From NCBI GenBank assembly GCA_964034945.1, contig OZ035960.1, forward strand, positions 112,248,324 to 112,312,323: a stretch of 64,000 nucleotides of DNA, given 5' to 3'. The position numbers were made by a program, and so were the translations under genes. The stretch is from Chrysopilus asiliformis (Eukaryota; Arthropoda; Insecta; Diptera; Rhagionidae). This document shows positions 47,551-59,899 of the stretch, one piece after another; position 1 is the first letter of the stretch, and each line of letters begins with the position of its first letter. The notes under the pieces are model-generated. The model made no database searches. It worked only from the letters and a program-made list of their open reading frames with translations, and was not told the origin of the DNA.

Positions 47551-49224
47551 AAGGTGTGTTATCATCATTTTACACTGATTTGTTTACCGAACATACAGAG
47601 TAATGTTCTACCAGAGACTGGTGCTCAAAAATTCACTCATAAAAATTAAATTTATTAAAAAAAAACAAAAAAAAAAGTTTATAATTTAATTATACTCTCA
47701 ATATCAATTACGAAACTAAAGTTTTGCGCACGATTTCTCAATTATTATTGGAAGTGTCTTGTTAACCTACAACATAATCTTATCTATCTAATTATGTACT
47801 GCAAAAAAACAACAACTTTTGCCGAAGCAGGCAAAACAACTAGGAAAAAATATTTGTGAATATTCTATTCTTGATAGACTGAAATATCACCCTTAAACCT
47901 GAACAGAGTGTAGCTACTTTAACAATCTTCAATTTCCCACCATTATGTATACTAGCTGGTGCCATTTTTCTTAAGGGTGGAACTGGAAACTTTTAATGTC
48001 TTTTACAGAAACTTTGTCAAATCATGGCCTGTGAAGCGTATCTCGTGCATTCTTGAAATTAAAGGTTTGAGTAAAGGGTTAAAAGCACTTAAAATCTTCT
48101 AATGTATACATTTTGGAGCGGATATAATACACTGAAATTTTGTGTATTTGGATGTGTTAAATTGTATCCTTTCGCTCGGCTCGTTCTATTGTTCTATTTT
48201 GTTGCAAAATCGCTGCCATCTTTCACGTCTTAAATGAAATGTAGAAATTGATGTAAGTTACCCTAGTGAGAGATGTTTAACCCTGGGAAAAACGTCCATT
48301 AAGTGGAGCTCATTCAGGAAAAAAAACAAACAAACAAACAAACAGAGGGAAATATTTTATTAAATCCAATTTATCTATTGTGTTGGAATATACTTTGGTT
48401 TTTCATAGTATGTTATGAAGACTTTAAGGAATTTCGAGGATTTCAAGAAAAAAGAAGTTCTTCCCATGTGATTTGATATTTCGAAGAGTTTTCACTTCTT
48501 TTTAATCCCGGTTTTTTCCCACTGTCTAATAAAATATTTATCGTTTTACATGTGTTAATTCCCTTAAATCTGTCTGTCGATCGCTTGGATGTACTTCCGG
48601 TAAAGATCAATTACTGTCGACAATTCTCATGTAATTATTCAACACTCAGCGATTTTAAAGTGCATTAATCGATTAAATTAACATTTTAACAATGAAACTC
48701 CATCCAGAATTTGCACAATCTGCTGACGTTACACTTTGCTTCCTTTTTTGTGGAAAGAAGAAAATCGTGTCTTTTGGTAAAAATAGAGAAAAATGCCGTG
48801 TCAGCAAGGAAGGAAACTCATTAGTAGAATAGAAAACTGGAAATTTAACGACATTTATTCGGGCACTAAAGTTTTCTTAATTATTGCATTTTAGGCTACA
48901 GATTTTTTGCTTTAATGAGGGATTTTTCGGGTGATGCAATCGAAGTGATTTTAGAAGCCATTCGGCAATGAAGGTCTTTAAGAAAGGAAAAAAAATATTT
49001 TTTTTACTATATTTGCTGTATATTTCGAATTATTTTCGTGCCCTTTTCTATGTTTTACAAAAGAAATGTTAATCAAGGATGCGAAAAAATGCGAAAAACT
49101 GCGAAAAAATTTTAAAAACTTGGACAAGTGTGGTTTGAAACAATGATGCGGTTTTTTGAACCGAACCAAAAACCACTGAACAATTTTTTTAAACCGAATG
49201 CGCTTTTCCCGTGCGGTTTTTTCT
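47551..49224. other. AT-rich DNA without gene
   Basis: No motif found; a CAAA run lies at 48325. Confidence 0.3.
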
Positions 49225-49264
49225 TTACACTGAGAAAAAAGAGTAGATTTTCGTTTATTAGCTA

Positions 49265-49490
49265 GAGTGGACCAACCCACATACAAAAGTGGAAAAGCGA
49301 GTTTTTAAAGCTTTTCCACTTTTGTGCTATTATTGATTGTAAATTTTTGAAAAAAAAAATTGTGTGGACTTTATTACTCAATGTTGAAATGTTCTTTTGT
49401 GCATCCAAACATTTTTATCTAAAAACTCACTCGCAATAGTGATTCAAACACAAAAAAAATCACGATTTTGACATGTGGGTTGGTCCACTC
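49265..49490. mobile_element. TA-flanked MITE (226 bp)
   Basis: TIR GAGTGGACCAACCCACAT with TA on both sides. An inner hairpin AAAAGTGGAAAAGC / GCTTTTCCACTTTT lies at about 49284-49323. Confidence 0.75.
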
Positions 49491-49898
49491 TAGCTTTTAA
49501 CGCCTCATTTGATAGGGCTAAACTTTCTATCTGCTACCCAAACTTTCTCTCTCCCAACCAAAGTTCATCACTGTAGACCATACATAACCTCTGAAAGGGT
49601 AAATTAAAAATGATTTGCCTCTAAAAAACAAACTTTTGGCTAAAGTAGACAAACTATATGAATATAGGAAGGAAATGGCAAATTCTAGAAATTTGTTCCT
49701 GAAACTAAACTTTCCCTATAAGGATCAAACTCTTTCACTTACACTGCTCGGAGCAAGACCGAACCTCAAGTTTTAGTCCGACAGATAGACTAAATTTTTT
49801 TTAAGATGTTTTTTTTCTAAAATTTGCCTGCTAAAGGTAAACTTTTTTTTTATAGGATCAGCTAGAGCTGAGGGGAAGACCCTTTGATGCCAAAGCAC

Positions 49899-49948
49899 GG
49901 CTCAGGATGGAACTAATCAAATTTATTTGGGATTAGGAGTTCGAATCC
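49899..49948 (+). other. tRNA-like A and B boxes (possible SINE-type pol III promoter)
   Basis: GGCTCAGGATGG (49899-49910) resembles a tRNA A box and GTTCGAATCC (49939-49948) is a good B box, 28 nt apart. CTAAT and ATTAG between them can pair, but the loop is too long for a tRNA. A tRNA-derived SINE head is possible. Confidence 0.35.
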
Positions 49949-49966
49949 GGCTGTATAGGTTTTAAG

Positions 49967-51253
49967 CATGGTACTTACAAACTAAGGTAATATATTGCGC
50001 ATGTTTCATTCCCTCTCTTTCTTTCATTGTGACGTCACGTGAATCACACTTTTGTATTATCTACATAAGAAAAGCTATTGAAATTACTTTCTTGACCAAT
50101 AAAATAAGGTGTAAATAGTGTTCTAGTTGATTTTATAGCTGTAGATTGAAAAAAATTAAATAAAAACCATTTAATGAATTTAATTGCAAGTTTTTTTATT
50201 TTTCTTTTTAAACTTGAACGTTTTTCCCTTAATTTTTGATTTCCAATTCTTATTCTAAAATACATTTTACATCTCAAAAATGTTTTAATTATATCTACAT
50301 CTAACATTGGAATATTTACAGCAGACATTAATGTTTGTATAAAGTTTAGGGATGGTTTCAACGAGTTAGTTTCATCATTTTCACTATTGAATGTGGCCGA
50401 ATGTCGAGTGTCGCTGCCCATGTCTTCAACGTAATTACTGCTGGCAAAGGGTATTTATAGCAATAGATGGTAAGCTTTCGGGCCGTTGACGTAGATGGAA
50501 ATGTTTTTGGCTATATCATCAGAGGTCTATTGAATAATTTGGTAGCCTTTTTGCATTTTCACCCTTTGATTGGGCGTGAATATCTTGCAAACTGAATTAT
50601 TATCATGCAGCAATTTCCAATTTTCCGCCTTCAATATGCAGTTCTCTGATTCCAAAGTTGAAGTTTTTCTTTCCAAAACTTCTACCTCAGTTGAAGTGAA
50701 GCAAATGTCATCACAGCATCTGAAAATATTAGAGATTTTATTAGAGTGGCGGAAAATTTTAATCACCTTATGAAATTACTTACTTCCATAGTTCAGTATT
50801 ACATGATTTATCTTCGAATGTTCTGACGACATTCTGGTCATTAACTGTTGGTGTCTGATCATCAAACAATAGTTCCTCAATTAAATCTTGACGATCCTTC
50901 TTCTCGCGTCTATCACTTCGCTTCAGGATTGCTGCTATCCATACTTTAGCTACTTTTGGTCTTTTGGAAACCTGAAAAGTCTTACTTCACTAACTTCCGC
51001 AGTTTTTTTCGACGCTTATTATTGCCCGTTTCACAACCAAAAACCGAGCAAATTACCATCTCGTTTATTTTTTCAATAATGTTGAGTTTTAATGCAATAA
51101 TATTATAAAAAACACTGACTTTCATACGCACAACGCAAATTTTCTATACAAAATGAGCGAGCTGTCAAATTTTTGTGATTCACGTGACGTCATGCGCAGT
51201 AGAATACCATTTTGGAAACTCGGAATATATTACCTTAGTTTGTAAGTACCATG
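49967..51253 (-). mobile_element. P-element-like relic (1287 bp)
   Basis: Perfect 30-bp TIRs start CATGGTACTTACAAACTAAG (49967-49996 and 51224-51253). GGTTTTAAG is repeated directly outside both (49958-49966 and 51254-51262), 9 bp by exact abutment against 8 usual for P elements. CATG at the tip and subterminal inverted repeats TGACGTCACGTGAATCAC (50031-50048) and GTGATTCACGTGACGTCA recall P-element structure. It encodes a broken THAP-type transposase on the minus strand and is inserted in the outer element. Confidence 0.7.
50044..51059 (-). pseudogene. THAP-domain P-type transposase remnant
   Basis: The start at 51059 gives MVICSVFGCETGNNKRRKK, the N-terminal Cys pair of a THAP zinc finger. 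Frameshifts follow; in neighbouring frames one reads LFRFPKDQK and then VAKVWIAAILKRS, the THAP core with its conserved FPK and W. The distal Cys-His pair is not evident. A small GTAAGT...TTTCAG intron precedes TEVEVLERKTSTLESENCIL, a coiled coil. Next come DIAKNISIYVNGPKAYHLLL and, after another shift, YPLPAVITLKTW, matching the aY-x2-L...LP-x-sTL-x-W motif of P-element/THAP9 transposases. The last open piece (50421-50044, YFRIRIGNQKLREKR) looks like their C-terminal region. The catalytic centre is deleted. Assignment is by motif order. Confidence 0.6.
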
Positions 51254-51556
51254 GGTTTTAAGTACCAATTCTACTTGAGTCTCGTTGGAGCAATTGGCAA
51301 CGATGCCAAACTTATAACATGGTAAAAAAAACTTTGCACTCTTTTACAAATAACAAATTAAAAGTTACACTAATAAGTACTTTTATCTGATAAAATCAGG
51401 AAATGTTAATATTTCTCTGCGCCTGTCCATTGTTAAAAAAAGAAAAACCTTACAAATGTTAAAAAAATCTGTATAGGTGCCCAACTGTCCGTTTGGTTTA
51501 GGAAGGTAAATAGTTTACTTGACTTGGCTCAAGTAGACTCTTTTTTCTCAGTGTAA

Positions 51557-52819
51557 GAATACCCATTTTTACATATAAAATATTGGCTATAAATTTCATG
51601 AGAATACCAAATGCCTTTTACAAATCTGTGTCGAAAACTTTGATTTGCTATTTTTAACAACTTTTGAAAATGAATAAAATTAAATAAACAGACTGAAAGC
51701 TATCTACGACTAGTTTGAATTTTGAATTGTATCTGCAAAGAAACCGGACATCGACTGGAAATTGAGAACTGGACTGCAGGATGTTTAACAAGTTCTCAAG
51801 TTTTCCTATTTTTACGAGTAGTTGTTTCTAGTTGTACTCTGGGGCATAGTTTTCCATTTCAGAATATCGAAATCGAAGCATGGATCCATTGAAAAGGTAA
51901 AACGATTGCCAACCGAAAGGTAATTTTTCTTTGTCCTAGTTGTGTCTTCAACCTCTTATTACTCCTTCTACATTTATAATATTCTGTCCTTTTGTTGTAG
52001 TTTGTGTTATTTCAACTCAAACCATTTAAACTCAAACCAAAAACCGAAGGAACGAAACAAAAACCGATTTCTGTCAACTTCCATAAGTTTTCCTTCTTTA
52101 CTATCTGAGTTTCTCTAGCTGAGGTCAAAATTCAATTAACTTGGAGTATTTCTCTGTTTCGGAGAAGGCAATTTCATCGATTTCAAATTTCCAACTGTCT
52201 GGAGTATTGAAATGTGGTTAAAGGACGCGGCGTGCAGGTGAGAAACGTTAAAGAGTTTGAGACAAGTTTAATTTCTGCTTTTTTTTTTCTTTGGTTTCTT
52301 CGGTTTGCCATAAATATAAAATCTTCTAAATTGAATTTGGAATAGATGCACTAATTTGACTCCTTGTAAAATTAAGGTATTAATTTGATGCCAAGACAAG
52401 TTGCCACATAAAAGCTTGGAAAATTGTTAAAATGGATAAATTAATTAAGAGAGCCTTATTGATTTTAAAACTTCAATTATTTGTGGAACTTTAGAGCAAA
52501 AGCTCTCAATATGGTGAGGAAATTTTTAACAAAACCATAAGTAATTAAAATGTTGATACTAATTGGGTTGAAAACTTTATTTGATTAAAAAAAATTATAA
52601 AACAGTTTTCACTTCAAACCACTATTTTTGTGAAAAGTTTTTTTTTCGTGTTTATCGTTTCGTTCTCAATTTCTCATTTTCTTGATTTTTTACCGCAGAA
52701 TTTTATGAAATTTTTATCAGTCCATCGCGCAAATTCTATACCATCCCCCAACGTCATTTTTCGAAAAAGTTGAGATCAACTGAAACGGAACACCAACGAA
52801 ACAACAAATATATATAGTA
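51557..52819. other. AT-rich DNA without recognised gene
   Basis: Only short frames and no motif. Confidence 0.3.
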
Positions 52820-53287
52820 CTAGCTTGCATACCGGTCGTTGCCGGGTTAAGTTTTTTCAAATTTTTTTGATGGTCTATGTTGGAGCTAAACTTCAGGCCA
52901 ATCGGCTCGGTTGTTTCCCCGCGAAAGGGTAACATAGAGGAAGAGCTAAGTTTCGAGATCACTTTACCCCCTCCCCTTACTCCCCCACCTCTCGGGCTAC
53001 TTTTTAATGGATCTATGTTGGGGCTGGACCACCGACGAACATCTATGCCAAATTTCAGGCCAATCGGTTCAGTAGTTTCCCCGCGAAAGAGTAACATAGC
53101 GCAAAAACTAAGTTTCGAAATCACTTTACCACCTCCCCTTACTCCCCCCACCCCTCGCGCTACTTTTCCGTATACCTATGTTGGAACCAGAACTACCACA
53201 GACACTCATGCCAAATTTCAAGTCAATCGGTTCCGCCGTTTTTGCGTGAAAGAGGAACAGACAGACAGACAGACATCAACTCATTTT
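52820..53287 (+). repeat. CTTGCATACCCGTC-family repeat, full copy
   Basis: Same order as 28692: TAGCTTGCATACCGGTCGTT, two GGCCAATCGG units, then (CAGA)n and ATCAACTCATTTTATGATAT. The open frames are repeat translation. Confidence 0.7.
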
Positions 53288-54639
53288 ATGATATGATGTG
53301 ATAAAATCCTTGGTGCGTATGCGTAAAGCCGCATCACAGCCAAACCACTCGACCGATTGATTTCATATTTACAAAATACGTTAGTTAGTTTGCGATAATG
53401 GTTCACATCTAAGTCCCGGTATCAGCTCTCCTTTTACTCCTTCGCCTATTATCTTCTGAACCCCTGAAGGAATTTAAATACGGTTTTCAGCATTGGATAG
53501 GTTATCTGTCAAGGAAAATTTCGCTCATTCAAACCTCGCCATCCTGCTTCATGCAAACCTCCTCTTTAGCTATCTCCTCAACTACTGAATGGATTTTAAC
53601 ACGGTTTATACTATTAGGTAAGCTGTCTGTCAAGTAATATTTTCGCCCACTCAAATCACTTCTACATCCTGCAAACTCTATCTTCAACTCCTGAATGGAT
53701 TTTAACAGGGTTTTTAGTGTTGCGCAGGCCAACTTTCAAGGAAAATTGTCGCCCGCTCAAACCACTCCGTCCCGCGCGATGCGATTGCCCTCGCCTTCTA
53801 TCGCCTAATCTACTAAATGGATTCTGATACGGTTTTGAGTTTTATTCACCAAGGAAAACTTTATTCTTTCACAAAAGAGCTGAGCAAAATCGGACTATTA
53901 AAATCAACACCTGTTGCAAAACCTTTTAGTGTCCGGCGCTACGGTAATTCGCCCTATTCTCTTCCTCCCAAAATGGAAAATTTGGTTGTGATTTTCATGC
54001 GTCAAATCGAAAAATTTATGAAAAAGCATTTAAAATAAAATTCTTGTATGACTTCTCTATACATTTGTATTTATTAACATACAAAAAAAATCGCAGAAAA
54101 TCACTCCGAAAAGTTTGAAACAGCGAAAATTAGCGGCATATATTTTATAGACATCACCTTACCAGATCATAACAATATGTTATACCAATGTGTTGTAATT
54201 TGATACCATATTAACCTTCATAGAATCCAAAAAAGAAATTCCACACGTTTTTCCCAAATTCAATTTATCGAAAATATTGAAAAATATTTTAATACAAAAC
54301 AATTTATTTCACCTTTGCACTTGTGTATGTGTGTGTGTGTTTTTTTTTTAAATTACCAAATTTGTTGTGAAACTAGTCACGATTTTAATCTTTTGACTCG
54401 TCTGTTGCTCTCTCATGCCCAAAAATTCACCGAAAAACTTTTATCCTGAATTCTAGGCCGAGGTATTTTATTCACAAGTTGTACATCGCATACCTTCAAT
54501 TTTTCTTAATTTTAAACGTCTGTGTGACAAATATTTTTCGAAAATGTTCTTTTCTTTCTGGTGCGATTTTTGCTATTGAGGTGGTTCACATATGTTTAAA
54601 ATATGCCAGCTAAAAAGTGTTTTTTACTTTCCTCTACTA
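53288..54639. other. Three loose repeats of a CTGAATGGATTTTAACA phrase, then AT-rich DNA
   Basis: Between 53450 and 53830 similar 110-120-bp units (CTACTGAATGGATTTTAACA, then CACGGTTT and GTCAAGG(A)AA) occur about four times. A 73-codon + frame at 53817 has no motif. TG runs lie at 54325. Confidence 0.4.
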
Positions 54640-55315
54640 AATATAAACGGAACGTATTGTGTTCATGACGGAGACCGACTCGAGAACGGGTGCAGATAGA
54701 AAATTTCTAATTAGTACGAAATTCGTTTCAGGAAAACTTACGAGGATGTCCGTGCATCTAAGTATGTCAGTGTGTGTGTGTCGATCGTTGTCCGTATCTT
54801 AAATAACTCGAGAACGCGTTGAGCTAGCAACTTGAAATTTTTTATAAATAAGTTTTACAAAAATGGTAGTTTTCTGTCAACTAAAAAAAGTAACGGTAGC
54901 TATAACGGGTACCACCCATAGATTTTTTTTTTTTTTTGAAAAAATACCGATTTTTGAAAATCTTACGAAAACTGCAGTTTTATGAAAAAATGCATATAAC
55001 CAAATTTATAGGAAATACAATTTTCCACAATTTTTGCTTGAACGGTTTTTTGTATCTCTAACGGTTCTCAACATATTTTTAAAAAATTAAGTTTTTTGTA
55101 ATTTTCTCGGAAATTATGCGTTAATATGAAAAAATGCATATAACAAAATTCAAAGAGTATAAAATTTGCTGTATTTTTCCCTTTAACGATTTTTACATAT
55201 CTTTAACCGTTCTCGAGATATTTGAAAAAAGAAATTATTTTTCACATATTTTTTCCGAAGCTAAATATTGCAGAGTAAAGTTTTGTGTTGATCACAACTG
55301 ATATTTTTTTCTTTC
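54640..55315 (+). repeat. Diffuse AACGGTAGCTATAACGG repeat, longest copy
   Basis: CGACTCGAGAACGGGTGCAG, GAACGCGTTGAGCTAGCAAC, AACGGTAGCTATAACGGGTA, AACGGTTCTCAACATATTTT and GTTGATCACAACTGATATTT in order. It serves as reference for the partial copies. Confidence 0.65.
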
Positions 55316-56654
55316 AAACATTATGTTTCTTTATCTGAATTTGGTGTCTGTTTTTGCCACCCCATCGTTTGTCTGTCTATTTGTTTGTACCTCCATGTGT
55401 TTCACCCCGTGTTTTTCAATTTTCCTATTTTCACCTGGGAAAGTTATTCACAACACATTCAACCGAAAATCTCTACCTTCCGGGGAAAAGTTTGTTTTCC
55501 CCCTTCACCGTACTGTGCGATGGTTTAAGAATGAAACTTCTAACGATGGTGGTGGGAAAGGAGGCTGGAAAAACCATATGAGAAAAGTCGACTTGAAAAT
55601 CCGCCGTAGACAGGAATCTGTTTTTACTGAAAGTATTTTCCTTGTATCGTAACTTTTAGATACACCCGTTTCCCTCCCACTAAACGGAAATTTTTTTCCG
55701 CAACTTCTTTTTCTTGGGCGCACTGGGAAATTTAGTACAAAGGAAGCACCACACATCTTTTTATCCTACTTTCCCAGTTTTTCTTCTGGTTTTCCTTATA
55801 CGACTGTGATATGGGAAGTTTTGTCTTCGTTGTTGTTTTTTCACCAAAAAAAAAATTTGGTGCACATATGGCATTCGTCTTATTTGTATTCAACTGTGCA
55901 AGCTTATCATCCTGTTACCGTCAATGAAATATTCCGATGGTTTTTTTGGTACCTACCGTTAGCAAACACGTTTGTTAAAACAATGTTCACTTGTAGAAAT
56001 GAGAATAGTTTCCATACTGGAATTTCCCAAATATTACGGCAAACATTGTGAAAATATTCATTTCAATGAGTAGTGCATGGAAACAGCCACCACACCGCGA
56101 CCGCATCATTTTCTTCCTTCATTTCTGACAGTTTTTCCAAGCACAATCTTATGTTTGAGTTTTCCAGCAAACTCGGTTTTATTGTTGCAGATGAGCGGTA
56201 AGTCAAAAAGTTCTTGTCAGAAGTTTTCTAAGAAGTTTCCCACATTTTCATATCAGAATATTTTGTTTACTTCGTGCCAAAGTCTTAAAGAATTTAGTTT
56301 CGTTGATGGCACAAAACTTTGCTACAATTTTCTGAGATTGCCACAAATTCCAGCGAAGAGTGGTTTTGAAAATTTGAATTTATTACTTGGATTTATGTTA
56401 TAAAATATTTCAATAATCGATTTTTCAATGAATTTTCCTTGAAGTTCTTTCAATTTAAGATATTTTAGCTAAAAAAAATCGTATGTTCTTAAAGGGAAAC
56501 TTAAATCTCTGAAAGAAAAATATTTCGAAACAATATTATTATGTTTTAAAGATTTAAAAAAGAGCTCATTCTTTTAAAGAAATAATTTGGTTGGAATTTA
56601 AGGGGTTATCCAAAAATACACCACGCTATTTTTCGCGCCTACAAACCCCCTTCC
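55316..56654. other. Moderate-complexity DNA without recognised gene
   Basis: Overlapping frames at 55323-55652 and 56077-56403 (about 109 codons each) are pyrimidine-rich and carry no motif I know. Confidence 0.3.
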
Positions 56655-57340
56655 CCCTTTCCTCCTTTCCTCCTTTCCTCCTTTCCTCCTTTCCTCCTTT
56701 CCTCCTTTCCTCGTTTCCTCGTTTCCTCCTTTCCTCCTTTCCTCCTTTCCTCCTTTCCTCCTTTCCTCATTTCCTCCTTTCCTCGTTTCCTCGTTTCCTC
56801 GTTTCCTCGTTTCCTCGTTTCCTCGTTTCCTCGTTTCCTCGTTTCCTCGTTTCCTCGTTTCCTCGTTTCCTCGTTTCCTCGTTTCCTCGTTTCCTCGTTT
56901 CCTCGTTTCCTCGTTTCCTCGTTTCCTCGTTTCCTCGTTTCCTCGTTTCCTCGTTTCCTCGTTTCCTCGTTTCCTCGTTTCCTCGTTTCCTCGTTTCCTC
57001 GTTTCCTCGTTTCCTCGTTTCCTCGTTTCCTCGTTTCCTCGTTTCCTCGTTTCCTCGTTTCCTCGTTTCCTCGTTTCCTCGTTTCCTCGTTTCCTCGTTT
57101 CCTCGTTTCCTCGTTTCCTCGTTTCCTCGTTTCCTCGTTTCCTCGTTTCCTTATTTCCTCCTTTCCTCCTTTCCTCCTTTCCTCCTTTCCTCCTTTCCTC
57201 CTTTCCTCCTTTCCTCCTTTCCTCCTTTCCTCCTTTCCTCCTTTCCTCCTTTCCTCCTTTCCTCCTTTCCTCCTTTCCTCCTTTCCTCCTTTCCTCCTTT
57301 CCTCCTTTCCTCCTTTCCTCCTTTCCTCCTTTCCTCCTCG
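56655..57340. repeat. Octamer polypyrimidine array, about 690 bp
   Basis: TTTCCTCC units at both ends and about 45 TTTCCTCG units in the middle (about 56784-57149), with a few TTTCCTCA or TTATTTCC variants at borders. The 263-codon frame (SSFPRFLV repeats) follows from the 24-bp translation period. Confidence 0.95.
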
Positions 57341-59215
57341 TCTTGTTTTTTTTCGTCTTGCTTGTACCGGAAAGTAATTTGATGCCCCGGATTTTTTAAA
57401 TTAGTGTAATAATTTTTCAAACTCTAAAACAAACGATCAATAAATATTTCGAAATTTCAACAAGATTTTGGAAATCTTGAGAAAAATGTTGCTTATAAAC
57501 TAAATCAAAATCCTATCAGTGGTTCAGCTCATAGCAAGTCCGGGATTTATATGGAAAGGGGAGGCTTATTTCAGTGCGCGAAAAATTTCTGTTGGGAAAA
57601 TCTGCCTAGTAGTGAAAGTAAATACTCCATAAGACAGAAGGTGCGGGATTTACAAAGAACGAAAAATTTTCCTTAAGAAAGACGTATCTAATAGTAAAAA
57701 CCCGACCCAAATCCCTTCAGTGGTTCAAAAGATGTCAGAAGAGGGGGAAATTTGAGGAATTTCGGGGGAATTTGGGGGAAAATAGGGGGAATTAAGAAAA
57801 ACAACGTAGTCACCACCCCACTGGAGGTGTGTGCATAACTAGATGCCCATATACGTTGGGTTTTCCCCTTACAACCCCAACCAAGCATTTAGTCACAGAT
57901 ACGCGCTATAGATTTGATGTATGGCGCGTATATGTGACTAAATAAAACACAATTCTAGTGATAGATGCGTGCCATACACCAAAAGTGCTTAAATCTTGTT
58001 AACCTAGCTGTACTTTAAAAAATTTGTTTTCATATAATTTTAATAAAAAAAAATCTTTACTGAAACCCCACGTGTCTGTCTATGCCGCCCAAATAATTTG
58101 AATTTATTTTCTTTCAATTTTCTGAGCAAACGAACAAATTCCTGATGTTTTCCCAAATTTTATCTCAATGTGTTCCCATTTAACAATTGATGTGATTTTA
58201 GTATTCCTCTTTTGTTTTTTAATGGAATCAGAAATGTTACAAAAATTGTTTTATTGTGTAGAAAAACCAAGAAATGGGAAAAAATCCCACGTAACCAAAA
58301 ATAAACATTCCGCAGATGGATTTTTTTTGTTGCTAAAATGCACTAAAAATAAACGTGAAATGCGAATAGCAAACGAATCTTATGTTAAGGAAAAAAATAC
58401 AGAAAAACTCAAATTCGGATTCGATGTCTAATATAATTTAACGTGAACTGCTTTTAAATAAATTGCTCAAATAAAACGTGACAAGAAAAATTAATTGAAA
58501 TGTTATGGCTTGGAAAAACAATAAAATGAAATTACTTTTCTCATTTTATTGCCAATTTCTCTTAAAAACACAAATTACCGTCAAGGTACGTGAAATCTAC
58601 GAATATATTCCACGGTTTCGAAGACTTTAAGGCCAAAGTCACGGGGCGGTTAAAAGCAACAGAAAAGGCGGAATTCCTGGAATATACCGATGGACGACAG
58701 GACGAGTAGATGGGTTAAATTTACGTGAAATTCAAGTTTCTGGGAATTTTTGTGGCACTCATATAGTGTTGATATTGAGTTATGTAGACGGATGTCTAAA
58801 TCGTATCTTTATTGAAACCCTAAACTGTATGGGAAATTCCTGTTCGCTTCTCCTCCTCCTCGGAAATGGAACTTTTATCATCACAGAAATTGTTGTAACA
58901 TCTTAAATTCCAAAGGACTACATCGACGGCGGCATTTTTACGGTTATGCCTATTCGACACCCACAGGATTTCGGTCCAACCTCACAACTTTTACAGGAAA
59001 GAAAAGTCAAGGAAGGAAAATTTTCTTAGCGCTGTAAAACTATTATGTTTCTCATAATATTTGTCTGTCTCGTTTAGAATTCCCTCAAAAAGATTTCAAT
59101 TGCCAAAAAAAAAGAATTTCGTGTTGTTTTTTCTATCTTTTAAAATATTGTGTGGTTGTTTATAAAATAAACTCCATACACCAAATATCTTATGTGAACA
59201 GCACATGACTTCCTT
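57341..59215. other. AT-rich DNA without recognised gene
   Basis: A palindrome TTTAGTCACA(G/T)ATACGCGC lies at 57888-57942. An 87-codon + frame (58168-58431) has no motif. Confidence 0.35.
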
Positions 59216-59221
59216 ATACAA

Positions 59222-59455
59222 AACCTACGGAGGTATCCATTGCACATTACATCCTCGAAATACCTATCTTAGGTCAACCCGTGCAGCTTTTTATGTCCTA
59301 CTTTACTTGATCCAGGGTTAATTTTTGAATTTCTCTCACCAAAAGTTGACGCATTCTTACTTTTCCTAACACAGGTGAACGCGCGCCTAACATAGGCTAA
59401 ATTTTCTTGCAACAAGCCGATTACGCCGTACGCAAGTCAGCCACCTTAACAGCCG
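59222..59455 (+). mobile_element. Old, degenerate CACTCAG MITE copy
   Basis: Recognisable blocks include CTATCTTAGGTCAACCCGTG, CAGGTGAACGCGCGCCT and GATTACGCCGTACG, diverged by many changes. The right end is cut by the TIR element at 59447. Confidence 0.55.
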
Positions 59456-59899
59456 TCGCACACTTCAACTAAGCTATGTGAGCGAGGCTAGCTATAGTTA
59501 CATAGCTTAGCTGGGTTAGCTCACCTCGTTGCACACTTGAGCTAAGCTACACGGCGATATTTTCGGTAAATATTTACACGTTTTCCAGTCCAAATGCAAT
59601 TGGCACTTACACATTTATGTCCACAAAATACTACAATTTTGAAAACACCGATTCTACACTGTGTATAACGCCGAAAATATTTATATGTGAGTGTCAGCGA
59701 TGCCAGCGAAGTAGTTCGCGTAGTTGAGGTCTGAACTACGCAAGCGAGCTTAGTCCGCGTCGCCCATGACTACGCGATGTAGTTTCATAGTTTCGCTGAA
59801 GTGTACGGTCACCAATGCAAATGCTAAGGATTTTACTTTCAGCGAGAAACTTAGTTCACGTAGTTCAGCTCGCTTAGCTCAAGTGTGCGACGGCTGTTA
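59447..59899. mobile_element. 453-bp TIR element, TAACAGCCGTCGCACACTT ends
   Basis: Both ends carry TAACAGCCGTCGCACACTT or its complement, followed by AGCTAAG-type subterminal repeats (AGCTTAGCT, GCTTAGCTCA). No coding region. CCGTACGCAA-x-ACCACCTT-type sequence appears both before (59426) and after (59907) it. Confidence 0.75.

Larger units (their letters stand above)
49225..51556. mobile_element. Outer TIR element, about 2.3 kb with nested insertions
   Basis: TIR TTACACTGAGAAAAAAGAGT and its complement at 51537-51556. Without its two insertions it would be about 0.8 kb. Its CACTGAG ends resemble, but are not the same as, the CACTCAG MITE. Confidence 0.6.

Noticed and set aside
49899..49948. 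Functional tRNA gene
   Set aside because: The anticodon loop would be far too long and no acceptor stem pairs; only promoter-like boxes are kept.
56591..57382. 263-codon open frame with SSFPRFLV repeats
   Set aside because: It is a translation of the octamer polypyrimidine array; three units give a 24-bp period without stops. No start context or non-repeat domain.
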